A stretch of 11,443 nt of DNA from Archaeoglobales archaeon (GCA_003663055.1 QMZF01000008.1:1-11443); one strand, 5' to 3'; positions 1-7,167 are shown, numbered from the stretch's first letter. Notes: generated from the letters alone by a model not told the origin. A program made the numbers and translations.

Positions 1-46
1 GACGCTGGAAAAGGTTGCAGAAGAGACAGCAAAGGCAGTATGGTGA
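1..46 (+). CDS. Probable 3' end of an unidentified gene (partial)
   Basis: Frame 2 is open from the window edge and ends at TGA 44-46. It gives a 14-residue tail, TLEKVAEETAKAVW, whose Ala/Glu/Lys-rich helical composition is typical of an archaeal protein C-terminus. The product cannot be identified from so little. A competing frame (frame 3) stays open from position 3 to the stop at about 182, but it is rich in Arg and Gln and runs into AT-rich sequence, so I prefer frame 2. If real, the gene is convergent with the protease gene at 348-797. Confidence 0.35.
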   Translation, partial: TLEKVAEETAKAVW

Positions 47-347
47 GGGAGGCTATAGGGTGTTAAGGACTATACAAATCACTCCAAAAAATCGAGAAAT
101 ATTAAGAAGAAAAACAGAACTCTCGGTACAGAGTTTGAGAGATCTTAACTTATCCAATGACGCGTTAGACTCTTTTACGTAATTTTGGTGAAGTTAGGCT
201 TTATGGATCTACCTTTACAACTTGGAATGGCGGTAAAGTAATGTATCTCCAAATTTTCCAGGGAGAAAGAACAGAAACGACTTTTGGGAACTTGCAGAAC
301 CCATAGACTTCGCTGTAGAACTTCATAAGTACCTTTGAAGCGATTGG
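47..347. other. Intergenic stretch, no confident gene
   Basis: This gap between two convergent 3' ends is AT-rich. It holds a short perfect inverted repeat, AACTCT (118-123) and AGAGTT (130-135), around a 6-nt loop. A run of six T on the minus strand at 85-90 could end leftward transcription. A 41-codon minus-strand reading frame (ATG 326-324, stop 203-201) follows the protease gene by 21 nt; it is Phe/Trp/Pro-rich with only a weak ribosome binding site, so I do not call it a gene. Confidence 0.4.
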
Positions 348-797
348 TTAGGATATCATAAAAGCTGCTGCCATGGCATTGTTGGCGGTATGACATAGCC
401 AGCTACCGGTAAACCTGTATTCAATGTAGATAGCCCCGAAAACTAGGCCAACGAAGAACATGTCAACAGCCTTGAACCATCCCCAACCAAACAGATAGTG
501 ATGCAAAGCGAATGTTATACTGGAGATGAGCATTCCAAGTTCCGTTTCACCCCGTGTAACAAAGAACTGCATAACAATCCTGCGATGTATTAATTCTTCG
601 TACAGCGGTGCGATTACGAGAACGTAAGGAACTTTCACGTATATGGGTTGATCGAGCCACCAGCTCCCTTTACCAAAGAAAGCTTTTGCCACCCATGGGT
701 AGTTCGTGAGCATAAACGACAGGAAGGAGTAATTGACTATGTAGCAAACTACACCTACCGTGGTAACAAGGAGGATGCTCCTCAGGTTGAGGTTCAT
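348..797 (-). CDS. CPBP (CAAX/ABI) family intramembrane glutamic endopeptidase
   Basis: This 149-residue polytopic membrane protein has about four hydrophobic segments. It carries the three motifs of the CPBP/ABI family (Rce1 relatives) in order: EExxxR (E67, E68, R72 in APLYEELIHRR), FxxxH (F96 to H100 in FALHH) and HxxxN (H136 to N140 in HTANN). In characterised members these Glu and His residues form the active site in the membrane. The substrate here is unknown; archaeal homologues may process membrane proteins or short peptides. I chose the ATG at 797 because the hydrophobic N-terminus begins there and a TATA-like element lies about 28 bp upstream, which implies a leaderless transcript; no Shine-Dalgarno sequence is visible. 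The frame stays open to 959, but the extra 54 residues do not look coding. The length is short for the family but keeps all the motifs. Confidence 0.85.
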   Translation of the reverse strand: MNLNLRSILLVTTVGVVCYIVNYSFLSFMLTNYPWVAKAFFGKGSWWLDQPIYVKVPYVLVIAPLYEELIHRRIVMQFFVTRGETELGMLISSITFALHHYLFGWGWFKAVDMFFVGLVFGAIYIEYRFTGSWLCHTANNAMAAAFMIS

Positions 798-822
798 TAG
801 ACTTGAAGAACGGTAGCAACTC

Positions 823-846
823 TTTAACCTTTCCGGAAAGTTTAAA
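823..846 (-). promoter_or_regulatory. Near-perfect 24-bp palindrome over the protease promoter
   Basis: The plus-strand halves are TTTAACCTTTCC and GGAAAGTTTAAA. Eleven of twelve base pairs match, and the central CTTTCCGGAAAG is a perfect palindrome. The arm nearer the gene reads GGTTAAAG on the minus strand and sits 25-32 bp before the ATG at 797, where an archaeal TATA/BRE is expected for a leaderless gene. The other arm reads TTTAAAC. The layout fits a dimeric repressor site masking TFB/TBP binding, or back-to-back TATA elements. Its function is inferred. Confidence 0.5.
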
Positions 847-1112
847 CTTCTACAATAGCCCTCAGCGAGGTAAGGGGTTGAAGGATTAGGGGTTACGCGA
901 GCAGGAGAACAGCTGAAATAGAGCAATGGAGGTACGCCAAGTAGCTTTTTAATGTACATAATTCTTTTAGGTTGTAGTCTTTGTCTTTACCTTTACTTCT
1001 CTCGAAAAAACTCGACGATAATCTTTTCTTCCTATGAAATACAATTCAAATCTCCACGGAAGTTGTTGTAGTCCCAGTTATAGACAGATAACACGGTTTT
1101 TCTTGTTTATTA
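847..1112. other. Intergenic stretch with decayed sequence
   Basis: No intact gene is visible on either strand. Minus-strand sequence directly after the stops of the ATPase remnant (1112-1107) continues in frame with VLSVYNWDYNNF-like coding flavour to about 1033, so the lost gene may have extended here. From 847 to about 1000 I see nothing convincing beyond the spurious upstream extension of the protease frame. Confidence 0.4.
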
Positions 1113-1240
1113 GACTGTCATCGCAAACTCCCTACCTCCCGCTCCTACTTCTTCGAGCAGTATTATCAACGAACCTGGAGGTATGCCTCCGACCTTCGTG
1201 TCAAAAAGTTCTATTCCGGTGGGAACTATAAATTATTCAT
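1113..1240 (-). pseudogene. Remnant of a KaiC/RecA-superfamily ATPase gene (5' end)
   Basis: The minus-strand frame 1232-1113 reads VPTGIELFD, then GGIPPGSLIILLEE, then GAGGREFAMTV, followed by two stop codons. This order (PTGI..LD, GGIPPGS plus hydrophobic strand, Gly-rich loop) is the start of archaeal KaiC/RadA-like domains. The Walker-A Lys-Thr is absent (GAGGREF), as in some diverged archaeal members of the superfamily. The start is also broken. An ATG at 1240 has a good GGTG ribosome binding site six bases upstream (1250-1247), but its frame hits TAG after four codons; one inserted or two deleted bases would join it to the ATPase frame. A minus-strand TATA-like element at 1298-1289 fits an ancestral promoter. 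The remnant is about 40 codons of a family that normally exceeds 200. The family assignment rests on this short match. Confidence 0.55.
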
Positions 1241-1288
1241 TTTTTTCACCTGATTTATAGAATTTGTTCTTAATTTACGATTTCCAAA

Positions 1289-1298
1289 CTATTTAAAA
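1289..1298 (-). promoter_or_regulatory. TATA-like element of the ATPase remnant
   Basis: The minus strand reads TTTTAAATAG, about 50 bp upstream of the ATG at 1240, leaving a leader of roughly 25-30 nt that contains GGTG. It lies inside an imperfect 20-bp inverted repeat (1284-1303) with CCAA and TTGG ends. It faces away from the promoter of the secretion cluster, so the two formed a divergent pair before the leftward gene decayed. Confidence 0.35.
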
Positions 1299-1340
1299 GT
1301 TGGTGAGATTTGAATCCAGCGATATTCGTGCACAACAATC

Positions 1341-1349
1341 TTTTTAAAC
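1341..1349 (+). promoter_or_regulatory. TATA box of the secretion ATPase gene
   Basis: TTTTTAAAC is centred 23 bp before the ATG at 1368, which places transcription start at or next to the start codon. There is no Shine-Dalgarno sequence between TATA and ATG, only AT-rich TAATAATAATG, so a leaderless mRNA is likely. Confidence 0.6.
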
Positions 1350-1367
1350 CTAATTAATGTAATAATA

Positions 1368-2936
1368 ATGATGGTGAATTTTAACCTAGGTATTCCAACT
1401 CACTACAGAAACCTTGTATCTATCTATGAAGGTATGGATATTGAGCATAAGCTTGAAGACGAACTCAACGTGGAAGTTCCAGAAGGAGAAAGGGTTATAG
1501 ATGAATACTGGATCGTTCCCGGCTTTTGCAAGGTGCAGATAATAGAAAACGAGGACAACGCGAGGAAGCGGTACAACCTCATAGAACCTCCAGTAGGTGT
1601 TGATGAACTGCAGCTTCTTAACATAATATACAACGACATGAAAAGGACACTCGTCCTTAAGGAATACTCGATGGATAAAGAGAAAAAGACCGAGATCATC
1701 ATGGAAGTCCTAAACGAGCTTATAGAAGAATATGCAATCGAGATGCACCCACAACTTCTTCTCAAAACGCTTTATTACCTTTTCAGAAACTTCATAGGCT
1801 TTGGGCCAATCGATGGAATGTTAAACGACCCCTACCTCGAGGACGTGTCATGCGATGGTTACGACATTCCTGTTTATGTCTTTCACGTTAGGCACGGCAG
1901 TATGCCCACAAACGTACGCTTTTCTAAGGACTATCTCGACAACTACGTTCTACTTCTCTGCCAGAAAGCTGGCAAGTACATCTCCTATGCCAATCCCCTC
2001 GTTGATGCTACACTGCCAGACGGAAGCAGGCTTCAGGCAACCTACGGCAGTGAGATAACGCCGCGAGGCTCATCTTTTACTATCAGAAAGTTCAGAGCAA
2101 CGCCGTATACTCCAGTAGACCTCCTCGAAACCGGAACGATGAATGCAACAATGCTTGCCTACTTCTGGTTGCTTGTCGAGAACAAGATGAACATCATGGT
2201 TGTTGGCGAAACAGCAGCAGGCAAAACAACAACGCTAAACGCTCTCATGATGTTTATTCCTCCAGACTCAAAGGTGATATCGATAGAGGACACGAGAGAA
2301 ATCCATCTTATACACGACAACTGGATTGCAGAAGTGACAAGGCTTAGTATAGAGGGTCAAGAAATAACGATGTACGATTTATTGCGAGCTGCCTTAAGGC
2401 AGAGACCCGATTATATAATAGTCGGAGAGGTGAGAGGTAGAGAAGCTTTAACGCTTTTCCAAGCGATGTCTACAGGACACGCAGCATACGCAACGTTGCA
2501 CGCTGGAGATATAAACCAGCTCGTTTATAGGCTTGAGAACGAGCCGTTAAACGTCCCGCGTATAATGATCCAGTTCCTCGATGCCGTTGTAGTCCAGTCC
2601 GTCTGGGCGAGAAGGGGGGTAAGGAAGAGAAGGGCGATTGAAGTGAACGAGATATTTGGAATAGATCCGGTGAACAAAAACCTGCTCGTGAATCCCCTCT
2701 TTAAATGGGATCCGTCAATCGATGCGTTTACCCAAACCTCGGAGTCTAAAAAGCTCGACAAGATTGCGAGGATTATGGGTGTAGATACATACGAAGTTGT
2801 TGAAGAGCTAGCAAGAAGGGCAGAATTTCTTGAAGCTCTGAAAGAGAGGGGAATAAGGGACTTTAGCGAAGTTATAGAACATATCCAAAGCTATTACACC
2901 AACCCTGAAAAAACCCTCCAAGAGGTGAGGAGTTGA
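1368..2936 (+). CDS. Archaeal type II/IV secretion (pilus assembly) ATPase, GspE/TadA/VirB11 family
   Basis: This 522-residue cytoplasmic ATPase is expected to work as a hexamer that powers assembly of type IV pilus-like filaments through the membrane protein encoded next. Motifs appear in family order: Walker A GETAAGKT (280-287), Asp box ISIEDTREI (304-312), Walker B with IIVGEVRGREA (350-360) and the His box GHAAYATLHA (370-379). The N-terminal ~250 residues match the membrane-proximal domain of archaeal GspE proteins such as Archaeoglobus fulgidus GspE, including FGPIDGMLNDPYLEDV. The Walker A has ETAA where most relatives have PTGS, but G, K and T are kept. The start is the first of two tandem ATGs, supported by the TATA box 23 bp upstream. 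The stop overlaps the next start by 4 nt, so the two are co-translated. No archaellin or other archaellum genes are nearby, so I favour a pilus or secretion role over an archaellum motor. Confidence 0.93.
   Translation: MMVNFNLGIPTHYRNLVSIYEGMDIEHKLEDELNVEVPEGERVIDEYWIVPGFCKVQIIENEDNARKRYNLIEPPVGVDELQLLNIIYNDMKRTLVLKEYSMDKEKKTEIIMEVLNELIEEYAIEMHPQLLLKTLYYLFRNFIGFGPIDGMLNDPYLEDVSCDGYDIPVYVFHVRHGSMPTNVRFSKDYLDNYVLLLCQKAGKYISYANPLVDATLPDGSRLQATYGSEITPRGSSFTIRKFRATPYTPVDLLETGTMNATMLAYFWLLVENKMNIMVVGETAAGKTTTLNALMMFIPPDSKVISIEDTREIHLIHDNWIAEVTRLSIEGQEITMYDLLRAALRQRPDYIIVGEVRGREALTLFQAMSTGHAAYATLHAGDINQLVYRLENEPLNVPRIMIQFLDAVVVQSVWARRGVRKRRAIEVNEIFGIDPVNKNLLVNPLFKWDPSIDAFTQTSESKKLDKIARIMGVDTYEVVEELARRAEFLEALKERGIRDFSEVIEHIQSYYTNPEKTLQEVRS
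2922..2930 (+). promoter_or_regulatory. Strong ribosome binding site for the membrane platform gene
   Basis: GAGGTGAGG lies just before the TTG at 2933 and matches the archaeal 16S anti-Shine-Dalgarno. It supports the unusual TTG start, which overlaps the ATPase stop codon (TTGA). Confidence 0.6.
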
Positions 2937-4846
2937 AGAGGGAATTGAAGCGGGAGCGCATATCGTTATACGTTCCGGATAGGTTTGTAAAGTACTACAG
3001 CAGGAAAGTTAGAGACAAACCAGCTCGCTATAGGTACCTCACGGACACTATAACCGCTTCTAGACTTCCACTAACTGTGCAGAGGTTGCTCGCCATAGCG
3101 ACGTTTTACTCTACCCTCTCCTTTTTTATAGGAGCTTTCGTTGGCTATGCTGTGCTCAAATCGATAGTTCCAGGTTCTCTGCTTTACATCACTCAATACC
3201 TGCATGGGACCGCTATTGGAGAATTTTTTGCCCATCACCGCACGGAACTAGACCTCATTTACACGCTTCTTTGGACATTTATGTTTGGTATAATAGCCTA
3301 CAAGCTCGTCGAATATCTCATCCTCTCCTATCCATCTTTCGTTGTAAGCAGAAGGAAGAACGAAATAGACGTTTACCTTCCTCACGCTATAAACATGATG
3401 TATGGCATGGCTGCTGGTGGAATAGGAACGTATGAGATGATTAAGGCTGTTGCCGAAACGAGGTTCATGTTCGGCGAGTTAAGCAAGGAGTTTGGCACTA
3501 TAATTCAGCTAACCGACATATTTAAGGAGGACATGCTAACAGCCATGAGGTACGTTAGAGACACCACGCCAAGTGAGAAACTATCGAGTTTCCTTGATGA
3601 TTTTATCTTCATAATAAAGGGTGGTGGAAGTCTCTCCAACTTCCTAAAAAATAAGTCTAAAGAGTATTTTGAGGAGCAAGAGGTTAGCTACTCAAGCTAT
3701 CTAGACTTTTTGAGCGTAATGACAGAGACCTATCTTGCAGCTTTCATTCTTTTCCCGTTGTTTTTACTTGTCGTTCTTGTTATGATGCAGGTAGCTGGCG
3801 AGGACATCCTTAAAACGTACAGAACTGGCATACTCGTCCTCCTTCCACTTGCTACTATCTTTTTTACGTACCTTATAAAATCCTCACTTCCCGTACCACC
3901 AGCAAGGACGGAAAAGAGAGTTTTTAGGCACGAAGAAGACCTATTCGTAAGGAAGGTAGATAGCGAAATGAAGTCATTTAGAGTTAAGAAGTTCAGAAAA
4001 GTTCTGAAAAGGATAAAGTCAGTTCTGATGCACCCGTTAGAAGATGCGGTCTATACAATTGAATTTAGAATAGTTTCCTTTTACGTTATAATTCTCGTGG
4101 CCATAGCCACCTTTGCGGCCTTGAGATTTTTGAGTCTTAAAGAATTACCGATTGTGTCTCTATCGGCAGGGGCAATCCCTCTTATTTTCTTTTTTGAGCT
4201 AAGAGAGAGAACTGTCAGACAGATCGAGAAGAGAATTCCCGAAATATTTAGGGAACTGGCGATTTTAAATGAGGCTGGCTTAACGATAATAGAGGCACTT
4301 AGGGTTCTTAGCAGTTTGGAGCTCGGGATAATTTCTAAGGAAATAAGCATGATTAGGAGAAGAGTGGAGTGGGGGGAGCCTGTTGCTAGGGCATTCAGAC
4401 TTCTCGAAATGCGAATACGGAGTGATGTGGTAGCAAAAGTCGTACCTATATCGGTAAAAGCCCTCGAAACTTCTCCAACGTATAAAGATGCTTTCCAAAC
4501 AGTAGCAACGTTTGCTTCAGCGGAGGTTGGACTTAGAGAAAAGATTAGAAGTGGAATGTTTTTATATGTTGTTATAATTTATCTTTCAATGTTTGTTTTT
4601 CTACTTATTGTTTATATAATGATTAACAATATTCTTTCAGTATTCAGCGTAACGGTTACCGAGGGAGTGACCTTTATTCCAAACATAGGTTTTATTAAAG
4701 ACACGTTCTACCAAGTCTCCCTACTTGTTGGCGTTCTTTCAGGAATAATAGCTGGAGTTGTTGGAACTGGAAAGGTTACTTGCGGTTTGAAGCATTCATA
4801 CGTTTTCTTTGCCGCTACGTACTTGCTCTTTAATTACTTTCTGTAG
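2933..4846 (+). CDS. Type IV pilus/type II secretion platform protein, TadC/GspF family, two-domain
   Basis: This 637-residue polytopic protein is the expected inner-membrane partner of the ATPase; it would couple ATP hydrolysis to filament extrusion. It has two T2SSF-type units. The first cytoplasmic helical domain spans about 148-260 (YLPHAINMMYGMAAGG...), flanked by hydrophobic segments near 52-76, 106-131, 267-288 and 299-316. The second spans about 435-540 (EIFRELAILNEAGLTIIEAL...), flanked by segments near 380-399, 405-421, 543-568 and 594-637. Such duplication is usual in archaeal TadC/FlaJ-like proteins. The highly basic N-terminus (MKRELKRER) is probably cytoplasmic. The TTG start is chosen for the GAGGTGAGG just upstream and the translational coupling; the next in-frame Met would remove the basic tail and the first membrane segments. 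Confidence 0.92.
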   Translation: MKRELKRERISLYVPDRFVKYYSRKVRDKPARYRYLTDTITASRLPLTVQRLLAIATFYSTLSFFIGAFVGYAVLKSIVPGSLLYITQYLHGTAIGEFFAHHRTELDLIYTLLWTFMFGIIAYKLVEYLILSYPSFVVSRRKNEIDVYLPHAINMMYGMAAGGIGTYEMIKAVAETRFMFGELSKEFGTIIQLTDIFKEDMLTAMRYVRDTTPSEKLSSFLDDFIFIIKGGGSLSNFLKNKSKEYFEEQEVSYSSYLDFLSVMTETYLAAFILFPLFLLVVLVMMQVAGEDILKTYRTGILVLLPLATIFFTYLIKSSLPVPPARTEKRVFRHEEDLFVRKVDSEMKSFRVKKFRKVLKRIKSVLMHPLEDAVYTIEFRIVSFYVIILVAIATFAALRFLSLKELPIVSLSAGAIPLIFFFELRERTVRQIEKRIPEIFRELAILNEAGLTIIEALRVLSSLELGIISKEISMIRRRVEWGEPVARAFRLLEMRIRSDVVAKVVPISVKALETSPTYKDAFQTVATFASAEVGLREKIRSGMFLYVVIIYLSMFVFLLIVYIMINNILSVFSVTVTEGVTFIPNIGFIKDTFYQVSLLVGVLSGIIAGVVGTGKVTCGLKHSYVFFAATYLLFNYFL

Positions 4847-4852
4847 TCGAAA

Positions 4853-4862
4853 AGCTTAAACT
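4853..4862 (+). promoter_or_regulatory. TATA box of the pilin-like surface protein gene
   Basis: AGCTTAAACT, preceded by the purine-rich CGAAA, lies in the 39-bp gap after the platform gene, about 28 bp before the ATG at 4886. No Shine-Dalgarno sequence is present. The gene therefore probably has its own leaderless transcript, separate from or added to read-through from the assembly genes. Confidence 0.5.
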
Positions 4863-4885
4863 CTATAATAATAATAATTAAAATA

Positions 4886-7147
4886 ATGGACAGTGATGGC
4901 GTAACTGTTGTTGTGGGATTCATTCTCATTTTGATGATCTCGATGATCTCGCTTAGTGTGGCTCAGACAACGCTAGTTCCAAACGTATGCAAGAAAGTTG
5001 AAGCGGAACACATGGAAAAACTCACACAGCAAGTACTTGAACTTGCAGAAGTTCCAGATAGTTCAAAAACCGTAAGACTTGATTTAGGGGTGAACTATCC
5101 AAAATATCTGTTTTTGATGACTCCCTCAAAAGGAACGACGAGTCTAAGTTTTGAGAAGTTTTACATCAACCTCAGCTACACAAAAATACTTCCGAACGGA
5201 AGTAAGGTATATGTGGAGAAGTCAATTCCAAGCTATAGAATTGCAATTACGCCGGGATACTACTTTTACCCGAGAGATAGCCTGATAATCGAGAATTCGG
5301 CCGTGTTTAAAAAGGCTGGCAACACACTCATTAACATTACAAAGGGTATCACCCTCGATGGAGGTGTGAACATTGTAATTTATAACTCAACTCTAGGCTC
5401 TCTCTCATCCTCCTCGTCTTTAAGTCTCACAGTCGTTCCGCTATCATCTGGCGGTAGTACATCGGTAGAGAATCTCTCCATAACATTTAGCAGTGTTAAT
5501 CCAGACTTTTGGCTATCTTTTAATTCATCCGATCATGTTGTCGAGCTTGTCGGTGAAAACGTTGTGAGAATAAACGCCAGTTCTGCGCTTTTAAGCATAT
5601 CAGAAATTTACGTAAGCACAAAAAGAACCTCCATACCAAGCAAGTCGAGGGAAGTATACGCACTGAATCCATCCAACTCGTACACGCTCAACGTAGGCGA
5701 AACTCTTACTCTTGGAATTAAAGTCGTTGATGAGTTCGAGAATCCTGTAAAGGGTGTGGAAGTAAACGTTTCTGTTAGTGGTGATATTGGCTACGTTTTT
5801 CCGGCAAGGACGTACACAGACAAGAGCGGTGAAGTCCACGTTACTTTCAGCGCAACGAATTCCGGGAGTGGAAACGTTACCTTCAGTTGTAGCTGTGGGA
5901 AGGTGGAGTATGGTATTCAGGTGACTCCATTGTCTACAACCTCGCAGGTTTCAATCGATGTCAGTTGTCCAAATCCCGAAGAGGATGAACCAAGTAAGGA
6001 CATCTCCGCCTATGTCGCAAGCAATGGCAATCCCCTGCCGGGTTACGAGGTCGTTTTTGCCACCAACAGCAGTGATGCCGTGTTAAATACGACAAAAGCC
6101 CTAACGAACACGAACGGTTATGCCGTTGTTAGGGTCTCTCAAACCGTTAGCGGGGTAGGCTGGTACAGAATCTATGGTTACGCTGGAAGTGCCGTTGATT
6201 ACGTGGATGTCAAGCTAAATACGAGCGTTCAATCCGGTGTGCATGTACTGCCAGTTTACATTGAAAATCAACTCTCAAACCAGCTACTCGATTACCAGAT
6301 TAAAGTAGTTATCGACGACTCCTCGATTCTCAGCAAAATGCAGAGTGATGGCAGCGATATTCGAATCTTCGACAGGCTTGTCAGCGATCCTTACAACGAT
6401 ACAGCTGGGAAGCTACCTTACTGGATTGAGAAAGAACCCTCAACTGGAGAACTAGTTCTGTGGATAAAGCTCAGTTTAAATGCAAATGAAAACAAAACAG
6501 TATATATTTACTTCAATAAGAGTGGTGTTAGCCCAGAAAGCAATGGAAGTGCTGTTTTCATGTTCTTCGATGATTTTAACGATGGAGACATTTCGGACTG
6601 GTATGCAAAGAGAGCGACGATATCAGCAACGACACTCGATGGCAGAAAGGTTCTGAAGTTATATCCGACGGGTAGCACGAATTACCAGCACTTTGCAGTT
6701 CCGAACAATTGCAATCTGAACGCAGAAAACTACATCGTTGCGGCCTACATTTATGACCGGTGGCCTGCTGGAAGTGTGCTTTTCCATTACGTGGACGACG
6801 GAAACTGGTGGAGTTTGGAGCTCTACTATGGTGGAAATAGGGACATATTCAGGCCATACATAGATGGCCACGATGAGGGATGGGTATATACACACACGCC
6901 CTGTTCAATAAACGCGAGGGAGTGGTACAGAATAGAGGTCAAAGCATTTCCAGATAAATTCCAGATGTACATCGACAACGAACTTAAATGGGAGCAAAAT
7001 GTGGATGGTACATACAGGCTCTCAGGATACAGCAAAGTTGGTTTTGTGGAACACAGAGGCTATGGGCCCTTATATGCCGATTGGATATTCGTGCGCAAGT
7101 ATGCTGAGCAGGAACCAAAGGTTACAATAGGAACACTGATTCAGTAG
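4886..7147 (+). CDS. Large pilin-like surface protein with Ig-like, DUF2341 and lectin-like regions
   Basis: The 753-residue protein starts with a short acidic leader (MDSDG) and one long hydrophobic helix (about 6-27, VTVVVGFILILMISM...). This resembles euryarchaeal pilin-like N-termini of the VVGFILL type, followed by the charged helix usual in that group (CKKVEAEHMEKL). Residues 60-240 are beta-rich with a Ser-rich stretch near 171-193. Two Ig-like domains of the Big_1/invasin type follow: about 255-348 (GETLTLGIKVVDEFENPVKGVEV, TDKSGEVHVTF) and 353-445 (GNPLPGYEVVF, TNTNGYAVVRV). A DUF2341 domain spans about 452-560, then a concanavalin/LamG-like region from DDFNDGDISDWY (562) to the end. 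There are sixteen N-X-S/T sequons and no C-terminal anchor. Its position beside the assembly genes suggests it is exported or polymerised by them; that is inference. It could instead be a simple N-terminally anchored surface protein. Confidence 0.85.
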   Translation: MDSDGVTVVVGFILILMISMISLSVAQTTLVPNVCKKVEAEHMEKLTQQVLELAEVPDSSKTVRLDLGVNYPKYLFLMTPSKGTTSLSFEKFYINLSYTKILPNGSKVYVEKSIPSYRIAITPGYYFYPRDSLIIENSAVFKKAGNTLINITKGITLDGGVNIVIYNSTLGSLSSSSSLSLTVVPLSSGGSTSVENLSITFSSVNPDFWLSFNSSDHVVELVGENVVRINASSALLSISEIYVSTKRTSIPSKSREVYALNPSNSYTLNVGETLTLGIKVVDEFENPVKGVEVNVSVSGDIGYVFPARTYTDKSGEVHVTFSATNSGSGNVTFSCSCGKVEYGIQVTPLSTTSQVSIDVSCPNPEEDEPSKDISAYVASNGNPLPGYEVVFATNSSDAVLNTTKALTNTNGYAVVRVSQTVSGVGWYRIYGYAGSAVDYVDVKLNTSVQSGVHVLPVYIENQLSNQLLDYQIKVVIDDSSILSKMQSDGSDIRIFDRLVSDPYNDTAGKLPYWIEKEPSTGELVLWIKLSLNANENKTVYIYFNKSGVSPESNGSAVFMFFDDFNDGDISDWYAKRATISATTLDGRKVLKLYPTGSTNYQHFAVPNNCNLNAENYIVAAYIYDRWPAGSVLFHYVDDGNWWSLELYYGGNRDIFRPYIDGHDEGWVYTHTPCSINAREWYRIEVKAFPDKFQMYIDNELKWEQNVDGTYRLSGYSKVGFVEHRGYGPLYADWIFVRKYAEQEPKVTIGTLIQ
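4934..4951 (+). repeat. Tandem 9-bp duplication in the pilin-like helix
   Basis: ATGATCTCG occurs twice in direct succession and encodes Met-Ile-Ser twice within the hydrophobic helix (residues 17-22). It keeps the reading frame and lengthens the helix by three residues, so it looks like a recent in-frame slippage duplication. Confidence 0.6.
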
Positions 7148-7157
7148 GCTAGCGATC

Positions 7158-7163
7158 AAAAAA
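7158..7163 (-). terminator. T-run terminator of the Ig-like membrane protein gene
   Basis: The minus strand reads TTGTTTTTTGATCG directly after the TAA at 7170-7168. A T6 run just past a stop codon is the usual archaeal oligo-T terminator. It lies in the 20-bp gap between two convergent genes. Confidence 0.45.
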
Positions 7164-7167
7164 CAAT

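Noticed and set aside
118..135. Hairpin AACTCT/AGAGTT as a factor-independent terminator
   Set aside because: The stem is only 6 bp and no T run follows it on the plus strand; archaeal termination relies mainly on T tracts.
798..959. 54-codon upstream extension of the protease frame
   Set aside because: The extra residues are Pro/Ser/Cys-rich without family similarity, and the promoter palindrome lies within this stretch, so the ATG at 797 is the better start.
1034..1231. Rightward 65-codon open frame before the ATPase gene
   Set aside because: The composition is not protein-like and it lies antisense to the KaiC-like remnant, which explains its openness.
1368..4846. Archaellum motor genes (arlI/arlJ)
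   Set aside because: No archaellins or ArlC-H genes adjoin, the platform protein is the long two-domain TadC type, and the neighbouring substrate candidate is not an archaellin.
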